The position numbers were made by a program, and so were the translations under genes. Positions 42,971-54,969 of a stretch of DNA of 64,000 bases are shown here, in pieces (within the stretch, counting starts at the first letter, position 1; each line of letters opens with the position of its first letter). This DNA is from Eutreptiella sp. 'Long Island Sound 2002' (taxonomy: Eukaryota; Euglenozoa; Euglenophyceae; Eutreptiales; Eutreptiaceae): positions 81,753,918-81,817,917 of the forward strand of contig OZ038382.1 in the NCBI GenBank assembly GCA_964036045.1, given 5' to 3'. The notes under the pieces were generated by a model that did no database searches, was not told the origin of the DNA, and was given only the letters and a program-made list of their open reading frames with translations.

Positions 42971-45906
42971 CAGCTACTAACCCGTGCTGAGACTCTATCC
43001 CAGTGTAAAAAGAAAAACTAATCTCCTAGTGTATATCCATTAACTGTTTTCTAACCTTCTAGGTCTTCTAACCTCCCAGGGGCGGTGAGCACCCTTATGC
43101 AGATATGTCTGCGTAGGTGTATGAGAGCAGTTGTCACAGTTGCCCCGCATTGCATGGCAGGACAGGACCCGTAGCCCCCCGTGACAACTACTCCATGGCC
43201 AAAAGCCATCTGTTTTGCCCAGATCACTGCTTTCTGAGCGCTGCACCAGCCCTGGGTGTGCCCTGCAGTCCCATGCCTATGGTTACTAGCGTGAGCCAGG
43301 TGGCCGCTTATCAGGTTTGCAAACACCCAGCGAGTGTGTGCCTTGTTTACCGTGTGTTGCATGTGAACTGCCCTGATGTAATGACCTTGGGGAGCCAACG
43401 AAGAGCGGTGGATTTCTACTCCAGGGGGAAATGACAGGGAAGGTGTTATTAGGCAACGTGTGTCCAGGCTCCTTGGGGACAAACCTGCCCACAGTTAGGA
43501 CCCCTGACTGGTCCAGACCCATGGGTTTCTACCCTTCCTTACCGGGATACCGTACCCCTAAGTGTGGTACCTATGTCTGTATGTGTCTCACTTCACTCCC
43601 TGGCGTGGCTCCCGGAGACCGGACTTCGCTGACGTCGGACCGAAGGTCCTAATCAGGTACTATTACCACTCCTATGGCGCCGACTTTCTGTGTTGACGCC
43701 TATCCTTGGGGAAGACGGCAAAAGCCCTACCTACTAGAGGGGAGGAGTGGCCAAGTGTGCTAAGGGCATACAAAACGCCCATTTTTCTAAGGGCCAAAAG
43801 CTAACACACTCCCCTCCCCACGAGGAAAAGCAAGCAGGACAGGAGACACCACTACACAACACTCCCTAATACCAGCACCAGTCTTCAAAGGCCGGGTGAG
43901 CACAACCGAACTCAATCCCTACCAGGCTTGCTGACCCTAACCCCTACACACGCTACTGGGTGTCCATGACGAGGGAGTCACGGGCCCTATTGGCCCCCCT
44001 GTGAAATTACAAGAGAACACAGCGCTACTAAGCGACTGTGGCCTAACAGGGACATCACAACACGTTTCCCCGTCAGGGCTTGGAGGGAAGGAGTGCTCAG
44101 CTTGCGTGCACAGCGTGTATGTTAAAGAGGTTGGACTGTCCTCGCCACTCACGGCTGAGGTACAGTTTGTTGATTGTGTGATCAGCGCCCTTTTACGCAT
44201 GGGCAGAAAAATTCTAAGTCGCCAAAGGGAACTGAAGCTGCATCAATCACCCTGCCCTCTCCCACCTGTGAAGCAAAGACAGATGAGACCTGGGTAGCGG
44301 CTGAGGAACCAAGCCAGCGTCCACGTACTAAACGCCTCTTAGGCTGACCTATAATACGCTGTCCTCTAACCAGGCTGCAAGCAAGCAAGCCTAAGGACTC
44401 TGCCCGTTCTCTGATAGAACGTAGGGCGCAGCCCTGAGTAGCCTAAGCAAGAGTTATAACGTGTGCACTGCACGTGGCCTATATCCCTGTAATGCATTGT
44501 GTGTATGAAGGGAAGGTGTATGAAGGGAACTAAAGTTTTTATACAACCACTTACCATTAACAACCAATCAGCGTGTGACTCAACCAGGAGGTGCGCTCCT
44601 CCCGGGCTTACGTACCTTACTCACCACGCACCATGTCAATGCCAAAGGGAACACGAACACCAACCGACCCTAAGTGTTTTAACAACCCTGTGGCGAGTTA
44701 TAAACAACCCCAATGGATTGATGCATTGTGTGTCATGCATGCACTTCTTACCTTGCTTCCTGCAGAAAAAGTAGAAGGAATGGCGCACTGCACAGCGCAA
44801 AACAAGCCTAAGCGTTTTAAGCAACCCTATTTTAACGCCACGGCAACAGGAGCACGAGCAAGCACTTTCCTTTGTGACCTCTGAAGAGAAGAGAAGAGGG
44901 GATGGGGACACAGGGAAAGCGCCACAGCGTGTGAATGTCTAGATTAGGCACATGCATCGCAAGCACAGCGCTTACACTAACCCTACGTGCACGCTGTGTG
45001 CTCCATTCGTTACACACACCTCCAATTTTTGTTTTGACCTATGCAGAGCAAGGGAGGTGAACGCCCTAACCCCAACGAACGCAACGGTGACAACCCTAGC
45101 GTTTTGGCGAAACTACTAACACGGACGCAATGCATGCGTGTGACATGACACTGACATACCTGAGAGGTGGGTTGTCCACCTGCTCTGTGGTGTGGGTTTC
45201 TGTTCCATACTTTTTCCTAAACTTTGTAAAATTTTTGATGCAACTGTGCAAAAATTTCTTTTAAAAGCTTTAAAAACTACGGCTCATACCTTCTTTTTCT
45301 GGAGCTGTTTAGGCTTGCGCAACTCTTTTTGGGAGTCCGCTTCTGTTGCGCTTGTCTACGACTATCGGTTTTGGCCTAAGATTGACCATTTGTGACGTCT
45401 TTTCTTCAGCTTTTGGCGATTTGACTTCTTAAATTGCTAACCCTCTCGCTAAACCACAGGGTTCACTGCCTGTTGGTTCCATTTTCTATTTTTTTCAGCT
45501 CCTGGAGTTTTGTGTCCTCCATTGGGAGTATTGCTCCGCCCTGGGCCTTGCTCAGGACGTTTGCTAAAACGCTGTTTATACAGCGATCGCCGTCCACATT
45601 AGAGCGTTCAACTGTATCCTAGTGGGCAAGCATGTGTGCTGTAGGGAGGGAGTCCTGGGTTCAAACCTCACTACCCCGAAATTTTAGCCAAAGGTTTTCG
45701 CCTCACGCTGGCAACTTTTAAGGAATGCCCCATCGAAGGGACATCATACACGGTACATTACACTGTTTTTCAAGGGTACCTGTAGTATGATAGGCTTCTA
45801 TGAACTGATGAGAATGTCTTGGCTGGTTGAATGCGTTTTCCAAGGTAATTTTGGGGAAATTTGAGCCTTTTTCCTTGGTCCTACTAGCTTGATCAACTAG
45901 TACTCC
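42971..45906. other. 3' untranslated region of E2, no gene
   Basis: About 2.9 kb with no supported frame between the chromodomain stop and the 3' LTR. It is rich in CCTAA/CCTAAC words without being a tandem array. An A-rich purine stretch (GTAAAAAGAAAAA) follows the stop at about 43,005. It is unusually long for a Ty3 3' UTR and may hide further insertions. Confidence 0.5.
45615..45682 (+). tRNA. tRNA-like or tRNA-derived SINE fragment (B box)
   Basis: GGGTTCAAACCTC at about 45,656-45,668 resembles a T-arm/B box, with TAGTGGGCAAGC upstream where an A box would be. The T-stem has a G-T and a C-C pair, and the acceptor halves do not pair, so this is at best a tRNA-derived relic. Confidence 0.2.
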
Positions 45907-45915
45907 AGGGGAGAG
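45907..45915 (+). other. Polypurine tract of E2
   Basis: AGGGGAGAG directly before the 3' LTR, the expected position and composition of a plus-strand primer. Confidence 0.45.
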
Positions 45916-46616
45916 TAAGAAAACGTCACTGCCATGTTTTTCTTGGAGGTCTTGATCCAGGCCAAGCTCCCCCTAAAACCCTTTTGTTGATGCTGAGACT
46001 TACTTGAGCATTTTTATCTCTGTTTTGAAGCTTAAAGTACTCTTTCTCAAAGTAACTATGGTTATAACCCTAGCCCCCCATGAAGTTCACCCCTACCACT
46101 CAGCTGAGCGGAGGTATCTTCCTTCAAGGAGGTTCTACCGAAGTAAAGTAGGCATTCCATGCCTAAGACCTTGTAGGTTAAGCCTAGTGGTCCCCCACCT
46201 CAAAACCCCTATACTCAATTAATTCTACCACTTATTGTGGTTGTACGTTTTAACTGTTTCTGAATTCAGTTGCTTGGCCAAGCCATATCTCGTGTCTGGC
46301 CTAACTCCTTTGCCCCACATTCCTAACCAACTCGATTTCATCCAAAAGAGTGCACGTGAAGTGCTTGATGCCAACTTGGAGGCTAGAGTCTTGCCAGGTT
46401 TCACTTAAAATCATTTAGTTTATCCATTTGTATTTGAACCTTTGTACTTATGCCTGCTTTGTCCATCTGCAGCCCTTCTGTGATGCACTAGACTTCAAAA
46501 CTATTCATCGATTCGATCCACATCCTGTTCTTGCTCTACTTGCTGCTTTGGTTCTGTTTTCCAACACCAAAACTTGCAGAATTTCATCAAAGCTATTGGG
46601 GCACTAATCAAGGACA
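45916..46616 (+). repeat. 3' LTR of E2
   Basis: Direct repeat of 15,172-15,874 ending AAGGACA. The TATA region is degenerate here (CACTTAAAATC in place of TATATAAAATC). It abuts the second half of E1 at ATGGGGTTGTGC. Confidence 0.65.
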
Positions 46617-49600
46617 TGGGGTTGTGCTATGCTAATCCCCCGTTCTCTGAACTCGCTAAGGTGCTTACAAAAATTGCCCTTGAAGGAGCGAGAGTGGTCC
46701 TGTGCCCCTCCGACTGGGGTACCATAGGGGAAAACGTCTGTTGGAGACGACTGTTGGACCATATGACAGTGGGAAGAACTGAACTCCCCAATGGTCCAAT
46801 CTACATCCCTGAGGACTGTCAAGAGACCATGCCCGCCCCTGAATGGGGCAGTTTCCTGTCCATCGTAGATGGCTCTCTAAACCCCGTACCTGCGAGTGAC
46901 CTCGACCAGGTGGTACTCAAGGAGTTGATGGCCGAAAACAGGGGCCTTACCCTCCTTGATCTGAAAAAGAGATCAGAGTACTCTTCGGTCACTACTACGA
47001 GTGATGAGTGTTCTGATGAGCAGGAGACGCCAGCAGTCTCCACGCCCTTGGGTGATGCTGACATCCGCCTCAGCGATATCGCCAGTGCTATAACCCCCGG
47101 TTGACCCGGAGATGGTGACACTGAAGCACAGCGCTTTCCTAGCGCAGCTGCTTATGGAGGAGGTGGACCTTGGTGAGTCCACTCATGGCGGGTCCCATGA
47201 CCACCCTGTTTTCTCCATGCAGGCCAAAGACGGCCCTACAGGTCAGGTACATGGCGCTGAACCCTCACCTAACAATATGCCCGTCTGCTGGTACCATGTA
47301 CAGGGTCTCCAACAGGTTCTATGGGCTAAGGCTGAGGGTATCAAGCAACAGAGCCGCCTGGACCTCCTCAAGAGGACCTGGAAAACGTCTATATGGTCCG
47401 AGGAGGATGATGAAGAGATGACTCTTCCCGATCCTGAGGTCCCTCTGGTATACTCCCTTCACTATGCCCAGCAGGGTTGCCATGACTGGGAGGACGAACT
47501 ACCCCCTAAAGCCAGGGGGCGTATGAAGAAACAAGAAAAAGGGAAGATCAACCTTAATGGTGAGGAGAATTTTGTTGGGAAACTGGAGAGCATGAACCTA
47601 GACCCCTGTCTCAGTAAGCTCATCCAGAAATACCAGGATATTTTGGAGTGTTGCGCCCACCCCTGTCTTGCAAAAAACTGGTCCAGATGGACCTCAAACT
47701 CAAGCCAGAGTTTGAAGGGTCTGTGGTAAGACGGTGTCCATACCCCGCTTCACAAGACCAGATCAACGAGATTGAACGCCAGATCTTGGAATTTATAAAT
47801 GCTGGCCTACTCCAGGACTATAAACATGGGGACTACCCCCGCCATTGTAGCCCTGGTTTTCTAGTGGCTAAACCTGGATCCACCGCCATGCGCTTGGGCG
47901 TTGACTACGGTGAGGTCAACAAAAAGACGCAGAACCAATCAGGGAGTATCTTCAACGCGGAGAACACCCTGGAGAGAATCGCTAAGTGCCGATTCAAAAC
48001 TAAGATGGACAAGCGCAGTGGCTCCAGGCAGGTCGACCTAACCCGAGCAGCCCAGGAACTGCTCGCCTTTGTAACCCCTAAGGGCCGGTCTTCCGCTGGA
48101 AGGCCATGCCCTTCGGTGTCGTGAATGCCCCTGCTCTCTTTCAGGAGCTTTTTGCACTGAACGGCGCCTTTTGTGGCTGGCCAGGCCGGCTCTCTTTCAG
48201 GAGCTGATGAGGGAAGTCCTATATATCCTGAGACGCAGACCCCTTCCACATGAACTTGTTTCCCACGGGGCTGAGATGGAGGCACACATCGATGACCTGA
48301 GCCTGGGTACTCATACCCAGGAGGATCATATCCTCCTCCTACAAGAGTTTTTCACTGTCTGTCAGGAAAGCCTTCTCCGCATCAAACTCAAGAAATGTGA
48401 GTTCTTGCGTGAGCGGATGGAATATCTAGGTTTTGATGTTGGGTATGGCTGGTGGAAAGCAGCCACATCTAAGATGCAACCCCTGCAAGACATGCAGATA
48501 CGTGACGACCGTAAGAAGGGTCCGCACGACGTGCGGAGTTTCATTGGCGCTTGCAATTTTTGCCGGCGCCATATCCATAATGTTACGTATTCATCAGCCC
48601 CCCTGACTGACCTTATAAAAAAAGCAATCGTTGGCGATCGACCCACAAGGAAGAGGCCTGTTTCCAGGAGTTGAAGAGGAACACTTCCTCCACCAGGTGC
48701 CTGGGGGTACTGCGCCCTAAGGGCGAGATAATACTCATCACAGATGCTTGTGATGTGGGGGGGGGGGGTACCCTATACCAGTGGCAGGAGCTTAACCCCG
48801 CTGAGTTGTCTCACTGCCAGTTTCAAACTTCAGGTCTGAACCGCGATGGAACCCTGAAGCATGACTACCCTGCCAATGAATGGTGTCTGGTCCCTCTTGG
48901 TCACTGGAACTGGAAGTGGAATCAAGCACGATCCAACTACGGTACCTACGAGCAGGAAGTCCTGGCTGGGATGCTCGTGCTTTCTTTTCAGTCCGGCCTA
49001 CTTGGTACTAACCCTATTGTCTGGCGTTGGGACCAAGAGCCAGTGAAAACGTTTCAGAAGGGTCCCCCTCCTCAAAAGGCGAAACTAAAACGATGGTGGA
49101 CCTACCTCAGTCAGTTCAGGCTGACTGTCCACCATCTCCAGGGTAGAAAAACCGAGATGGCTGACTAAATATCTCGTAACAACTTCGAGGCCCTCCTAGG
49201 TGAGAGCTCGGAGGCGTTGGCCAAGGAGGCGTTTCAATGCATGGACGTCCAGCTCGACTTATCCATGCGCACTGCAGGTGTACTGGAGGGCTGGAGTCTG
49301 AGAGACTAGCATGGTGAGTACAAATACTTACCCAACTTCCTCAGTGATGGCCTAGAGGCACGCCTGATAGACGGCCACCGTTGGTATAAAGATAACCAAT
49401 ATCTGTAAAATGACGATCGTATAGTCGTGCCTGAGGCACGACTAGATGGTTGCCTACAGTGGGCCCATCTCAGCTCCGGGCACACAGGGTGCAACAGGTC
49501 TGTTGCGTTTTTCAGGGAGCGTTTCTACTGCCCACTAACCTGTGCTGAGCTAGGTGCTGGTATGCAGTCCATAATGGACTCCTGCGGTTGTCACGCCAGC

Positions 49601-50574
49601 AAACAGAGCAACTCACGTGACCGAGGACTGGTCTCCAGTCTGCCTATCCCCTACTGTGCTAATTCTCTGTTGTACGCGGATTTCATCCGCGTTCTGCCTA
49701 AGTTTTGTGGTTATGACAGCTGCTTGGCTGTCACCTGAGGGCTAACCCGTTTCACCGGTGCGTTCCCCTGCAACGAAAAGATCACAGGGCAACAGACTGT
49801 GACAATTTTGGTTGAACAATGGTTCGAACACTATGGGGCACCTAAGGAGGTGCACTCAGACGAGGATGTATGTATCCGGGGCGATACCGGATGGTACAAG
49901 CGAGTATTGGACACCCTGAACGTCCATGTGACAACAGCTGTGCCCAACACTCACACTTCCAACCCTCTGTGTGAGAGACAGAACCGTGTGTTGGAGCAGA
50001 ACCTGAGGATTCTGATGAAACAGAAGCGTGCCAAAGATTGGGTATGTCTGTTACCCTGGGCTGTCTTAGCCATGAACTCCCAGAAGAGTTCTTCAACTGG
50101 CTATGCCCCCACGAACTGTTCCATGGGGGCATCCTGCGTGATTCTTCAAAACCCCTTTTCCTGAGGACTACAAGAGCCCCGTAGGGGACTGGCTGGAGCA
50201 TAGGCAGGACCTGGCTAACCTGGCGAGTGCTAACCTGAAACACGTTCGAGAACGTCAGTTGACTAGGCGTAACCGCACGACACGTCCTGCCGCCTTCAGG
50301 GTAGGGGACTTTCTGCTGGTACACCATTCGCAATTGCCCACTTGGCCCCACAACTGTCTGCAGGAACCCTACTTTGGGCCTTATCGTTTTATAAAAATAG
50401 ATGGACCCAGGATCCATGTGAGGTGCAGCCCCCACCTAGGTGGAGAGTTGCTATGCGCACCTAAGCAGCTGAGACATTACCACTCATCTAACGAACTGTC
50501 CTGGGATGGGTGGTGTCTGCCTGATAGAGAGGTCCAGCGCATCGACCTAGATAACGCTGCCAACCCTGTCAGTG
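46617..50574 (+). pseudogene. E1 Ty3/Gypsy-like element, 3' half: Dam-like, RT, RNase H, integrase
   Basis: Resumes at MGLCYANPPFSELAKVLTKI, exactly where the 15,171 half stops, with the NPPFS motif intact (46,634-46,648). Then come GRTELPNGPIYIPEDCQETM, the acidic linker, a frameshift near 47,100 and another near 47,645, then RT (FLVAKPGSTAMRLGVDYGEV, MDKRSGSRQVDLTRAAQELL). A 56-bp duplication-insertion at 48,133-48,205 breaks the palm. The catalytic AHIDDLSLGTHTQEDHILLL is intact. RNase H (ITDACDVGGGGTLYQWQELN) is followed by stops at about 49,166, 49,307, 49,407 and 49,738. The integrase core has VHSDEDVCIR and NPLCERQNRVLEQNLRI. Similarity ends at DLDNAANP (50,574), so the chromodomain is missing. 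Confidence 0.8.
48133..48205 (+). repeat. 17-bp direct repeat flanking a 39-bp insert in RT
   Basis: GCTCTCTTTCAGGAGCT occurs at 48,133-48,149 and 48,189-48,205. The 39 bp between are absent from the E2 copies. The net gain of 56 bp shifts the frame. Confidence 0.8.
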
Positions 50575-50655
50575 TCATTTGAGTGTCTGTGTGTGCTGTG
50601 AGTGTCATTTGAGTCTTTTCGCATGCTATCAGTGTCATTTGAGTGTGTCTGCAGT

Positions 50656-50995
50656 GTGCACAGAGCGAGCGTGCAGTCTGAACAGTGCGTGTGTGCAGTG
50701 TGCTCAATGCGTGCGTCCAGTGTGCACAAGGCGTGCATCCAGTGTGCACAATGCGTGCATGCAGTGTGCATAATGCGTGCGTGCAGTGTGCACAGTGCGT
50801 GCGTGCGTGCAGTGTGCTCAATACGTGCGTGCAGGGTGCACAATGCGTGCGCGCGGTGTGCTCCATGTGTGCGTGCCGTGTGCACAATGCGTGCGTGCAG
50901 TGTGCATAATGAGTGCGTGCAGTGTGCACAGTGCGTGCGTGCGTGCAGTGTGCATAACTCATGCGTGCAGTGTGCACAATGGGTGCAACTTGGTG
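50656..50995 (+). repeat. 22-bp minisatellite
   Basis: Tandem TGTGCACAATGCGTGCGTGC plus AG (22 bp), about 15 units with CATAATG and CTCAATG variants. Cys-rich frames across it (RACSVHNACVQCAQCVRAVC) are repeat products. It starts about 80 bp after the end of E1. Confidence 0.9.
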
Positions 50996-51245
50996 CTTGC
51001 TGCTGGCTGTTGGCTGCTTGCTGCTGGCTGCTGCTGGCTGCTGGCTGCCGCTTGCTGTTGGCTGCTGGCTGCTGCTTGCTATGCTTGCTGCCTGCTGCTT
51101 GCTACTGGCTGCTGGCTGCTGCTTGCTGCTTGCTACTTGCTGCTGCTTGCTGCTGCTACTGCTGGGTGCTGGCTGCTTGCTGCTTGCTGCTTGCTGCTTG
51201 CTGCTTTCTGCTGCTTACTGTTCTGTGCTGCTTGCTGATTGCTGG
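50996..51245 (+). repeat. GCTGCTTGCTGCTGG-type simple repeat
   Basis: Interspersed CTGCTTG and CTGCTGG words for about 250 bp, giving Leu/Ala/Cys frames with no gene. Confidence 0.9.
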
Positions 51246-51886
51246 TCGCTGCTGCACCTCGCTCAATGTCATCAACAATGCACAGCCATACATGTACACC
51301 TAGGCACAGGTTTCTGTTCATAGCTTTTCTCATTGCTTTGAGTACCTTTATATCAGGTTTATGGGAGCATTCAAAATCTGTCACCATCTTGCCCTGTGCA
51401 AGTGTGGTAGGGACACATTGCACTGGTTATAAGACAGAAGATTGCAACCTTTTGCAAAACAATAAACACTGCACGGTTTTAAAAAAAATAAACCATTGCA
51501 TGGTTTTACAACACAGAAGATTGCAACCTTTTGCAAGAAAAAGTAATTGCACAGCTTAAAAAAAAAGAAACAGGTTAAAAAAAAAAAAGAAAGATTGCGG
51601 CGCTGTAAAGAAAAAGACATGGAAGAGTTTCAGAAAGCAAAATCCTAACCCTAAAGAAGCAAAACGTTGCACGGTTTTAAAAAACAAGCCCATGCCAGGT
51701 TTTACCAAACAAACATTGCAAGTGTTAACAAAAAAGAACCTTGCGGTAACCTGTAACAGGTGATCCCAAAAGCTTTAATAAATATGGTTTCAAAAGAATT
51801 CAACAAGTGAGGAGTGGGTAACACGAAAAAGAAACAAGGAACAATAAATAAATGTACAACTAAAACAAAATGTTGTCTGACATAGA
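51246..51886. other. AT-rich interval with TTGCA words
   Basis: A-runs and repeated GATTGCAACCTTTTGCAA and TTGCAxGGTTTTA phrases (51,440-51,760). No gene. Confidence 0.5.
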
Positions 51887-53127
51887 TCAATTACACATTA
51901 AACCATATGCAATCCACTTGGAGAATGGATTAGAACATTCATTTCCCTGAAATCCCGCCTGTCCTTTGATCCATGCGAATTGCGTTGACACGAATCTAGG
52001 CATCTGAGCTTGGAGAGAGGAGTAAGCCTTAACCCATGTGCCATGTGATGAGCGTGATGCCATCACATATGATTGAGTGTTTGCAGTGCGGATTACCTGT
52101 TGGTTGTCGCCTAGAATAATACATTGCATAGGGTGGTTTAGGGAGGACACCCACCGAAGAAGCATAATGCCAGCCCAGTATTCGGATCCCTCAGAGGAAT
52201 GGTAGGGGGATGAGAGGCAAAGAACCAGAAGTGTACCGTTGGGGTTGTAGATGGTGGCAGCAGAGCCGAAACCCACTTGCCCCGCCGAACCATCCAGGTA
52301 TACCCGAATTGTTTCGGAGGAGGCCTCTTGCAGGAGTTGGGCTGCTCTGTTGCAGTTCCACGCTTTGAGGTCATCACATCGGAGAGAGTGCGGGGGTAGG
52401 CCGTGGATTTGGTACGAATATCCCATCATTGAGGCTTGGAGCAGGATCCCGTTCAAGGCAGGGGGGGGGGTTGTGACTTAGGGGGGGGCAGGCGTTGTAG
52501 GAAGGGATTAAGAGATGGTGGTTCCCGAGGATGTTGGTGGGCGCGGCTATAACTGGGGGCTGGATGGTGTACACCTTTTGCGACCCCCGGAGGTTGAAGG
52601 TTGTGTCATCCCCCGGGAAGTAGATGGCTGCTTGGTCGCAGGAGGTGTCAGTCACGATGCCTCTGTGAATGCCCAGGTCTGTCTTTTGGTGGCGTTGTTT
52701 GTTGCCCCACTTGGTAACTCGGTTGCTGGAGTAAGTGGTGAAGCGGACATAGGCCTGTTCACGTTTTTGGAGCAGGTGGGGTGGAGTGTTCATTGCAGAG
52801 CATGTGGTGTTGAATCTTAGGTGGAGGCTGTGACAGGCATCGCTGATCAGCTTGAGGACCATTGAGGTTTCCGCGCCGAGTGCTGCTTGCCGAAAAAATT
52901 TGGTTGTTTTCGTCCGGGCCCTCGTTGTTCAAGTAGCTGATGGCCGAATTGACAGTAGGGATATTTAGGCAGTGTTGGAAGTGGCGCAAGTCAAGTCCTC
53001 CATGGGACCTGGAAGTGTATTTGTCCTTGTTACACACTAACCTGGAGATGCGGTTGCGTTTTTCTGGATTATGGTCATGGTGATCTCTGCGAGCTCCTTC
53101 CTGCCGCGACGTACACACATCTCCCAC
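51887..53127 (-). pseudogene. LINE-type non-LTR retrotransposon remnant with RNase H
   Basis: The minus frame 52,456-51,887 is an RNase H domain: Asp in VYLDGSAGQVGFGSAA (D55), Glu in SSEGSEYWAGI (E92), Asp in IILGDNQQVI (D117) and the closing AWIKGQAGFQGNECSNPFSK. In the last motif the usual His of KGHAG is Gln and the final catalytic Asp is Asn, so it is inactive. Upstream on minus, 53,127-52,759 carries RSHGGLDLRHFQHCLNIPTV, resembling the GGLGl..l segment after LINE reverse transcriptases. 52,862-52,374 has a linker with TVNSAIS- and Pro-rich stretches in another frame. Order (RT tail, linker, RNase H) fits a plant-like LINE; the RT core itself is missing. Confidence 0.65.
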
Positions 53128-54412
53128 CGGTCAGGTTTGGAGACGGCGACCGCGCCATTACTTTGCTAAGGCCGCCACAAGCGTTATCAGTGTTCTCAGA
53201 ACTGGATCCAGATCCCCCCCCCCTCCAGAATGCTAACTCGACTGTCGTCCTTCGACCATGACTGTTCTTGGGCTCTGTCACTCCGTCGACCCATCAGTGG
53301 GACCTCCATTGCGCAGTGAAGCTTTCTCTGCTTAGGACCATGCCTCCGCCAGAGATTATAACCGAACATAATTCTTCACATAGACGAATATGCATTTTAC
53401 ACCGGTCCCGTCCGCGATCCTTCTCTGTTTCTGCCTGCACACTTCGCAGTAGTTACTGATTTGTTCATACAATTGAGTAAGCCTTGGCTGATTTTATCCA
53501 CACCATCACGTCTTGCATCACAGCGCCTCCCTTCCTCCCCTTGATCCCGATTTTTTCCTTTCACGCCTCCACTTCTCTATGCAACCAACCAGGCACCCAA
53601 GCGGGTGCGTTCCAAGGCAACCTCGCTCTCTTCAACCCTACCCATCCATGAGAGGGCGAGTTCGGAGGTTCCTCCGAGGCTACACCCCTCACATAGTGCT
53701 AGGGAGAGCCAAGCAGGTTTGTATATACACTTCACTCTGATTGAGCGCTGTGTCCCTGTCCGGACATTAAAGTGGCTGTACAATTCAAAAACAAAAATTA
53801 CACATTAAACCAATGGTGTGGTTTTTATGATTTAGAATTGTGCAGAAGAAGAGAAAAAAGTGAATCTGAAAAAGATAGTAGGACGGAGGAACAGCACATG
53901 TTCAGTTCAAATACTTCGAAGGAGCACATTAAAATATGTTACAAACCTACATTTTTCTTAGAATGACAGGTGACACATGCTTTTTGAATGTTTTGTAGGG
54001 TATGCCCTATTTATCCCCAGGGGGTGATCTATTCATCCCCACCTTGCCCTAATGGTCCCCAGGGTGGGGCTGAACTGGTCACTGGGGATGAACTGGTCCC
54101 TTTACCCCACCTGTATACTCTCTGTAGACTCTCTGTAGACCTGTAGATCTGTATACCAACGTGTAGACCTCTGGGGACTATCTGTAGACCCTGTATACCT
54201 GTATACCTGTATACCGGTATACGGTTACTATCATCGTACCACTGTAGACTCTGTAGACCATCCCTCTGGATATAACGCCTATACCCCATTTCTCCACCCT
54301 CTTCGCCGTGACTCCCATGGTCCTTGACCTCACCAGTGCTTCCATGTTTCAAAAAATGCAAATGAACCCCGTAGGTACACCCTTGACAACCCTTGCAAAA
54401 AATTCCAATCAC
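53128..54412. other. Interval without a supported gene; CTGTAGACC repeats
   Basis: 53,128-54,100 shows nothing convincing. 54,110-54,250 has tandem CTGTAGACY and CTGTATACC words (at least ten). Confidence 0.5.
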
Positions 54413-54969
54413 TGGATCAATAAGATTGAGTGACCTTGACCATTGAAGTCCGAATGATTGATCACCAAATTGAGTTGGGTGTACCCACATCAATATATGG
54501 ATATGATCATGCAGGGCGAGCAAATAGTGACAATGTTTCGGAAAGGGAAGAGGAAGACCGCGGCATAGAAGTGAAGCCTGGGAAAAACACATGCGACCAT
54601 CGAAGACGATTTTGCATCCCTACTGCAAGCATCGATTCTATATATCATACACATCGGAACTATGCGTTCATTTGCAGACATATGATGCCATGCGAACAAA
54701 ACCTCGATTCAACACATTGAGAAAAATGAGATTGATGCATGGGATCATGCATGACACAATGACATCAATAAGGTCCACTTGGTGCATGGCACAACACAGG
54801 GAAATTACATACGACACAATGGCATCATTGGATTGTGCATAAGCTTGGCCCCACATGCCCCATCCTCAGCCTTACCTACAAGACGGCAAAAATGCAATTG
54901 AGAAACATGACTTCCAAACATGAGGAGGGTTCTGGACGCGGATCAAGCATGACACCATGGCCTCCATGA
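54413..54969 (+). repeat. ~555-bp direct repeat, left copy (flanks block 3)
   Basis: Matches 58,476-59,029 at an offset of about 4,060. GATCAATAAGATTGAG aligns with GATCAATGCAATTGAG at the left, and the match ends at GGCCTCCATGA on the right. By eye it is around 90% identical. Confidence 0.85.

Larger units (their letters stand above)
15172..46616 (+). mobile_element. E2: chromodomain Ty3/Gypsy-like LTR retrotransposon, expanded by GC-rich insertions
   Basis: E2 is bounded by ~700-bp direct repeats (15,172-15,874; 45,916-46,616) read as LTRs. In order it holds a tRNA primer site, gag, protease, Dam-like domain, RT, RNase H, integrase, chromodomain, a long 3' untranslated region and a purine tract before the 3' LTR. 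Two GC-rich blocks interrupt it (18,095-32,644 and 36,982-40,063), each between long direct duplications of E2 itself. Removing blocks and duplications leaves roughly 11 kb. LTRs look about 85-90% alike by eye, so the insertion is old. Its insertion point falls within the Dam-like domain of E1. I could not find a convincing short target duplication. Confidence 0.65.

Noticed and set aside
45615-45682. Functional tRNA gene
   Set aside because: Only the B-box-like word is good; the acceptor stem does not pair, so it is kept only as a low-confidence relic.
50602-51303. Cys-rich 233-codon frame
   Set aside because: It translates a 22-bp minisatellite and a CTG-type simple repeat.
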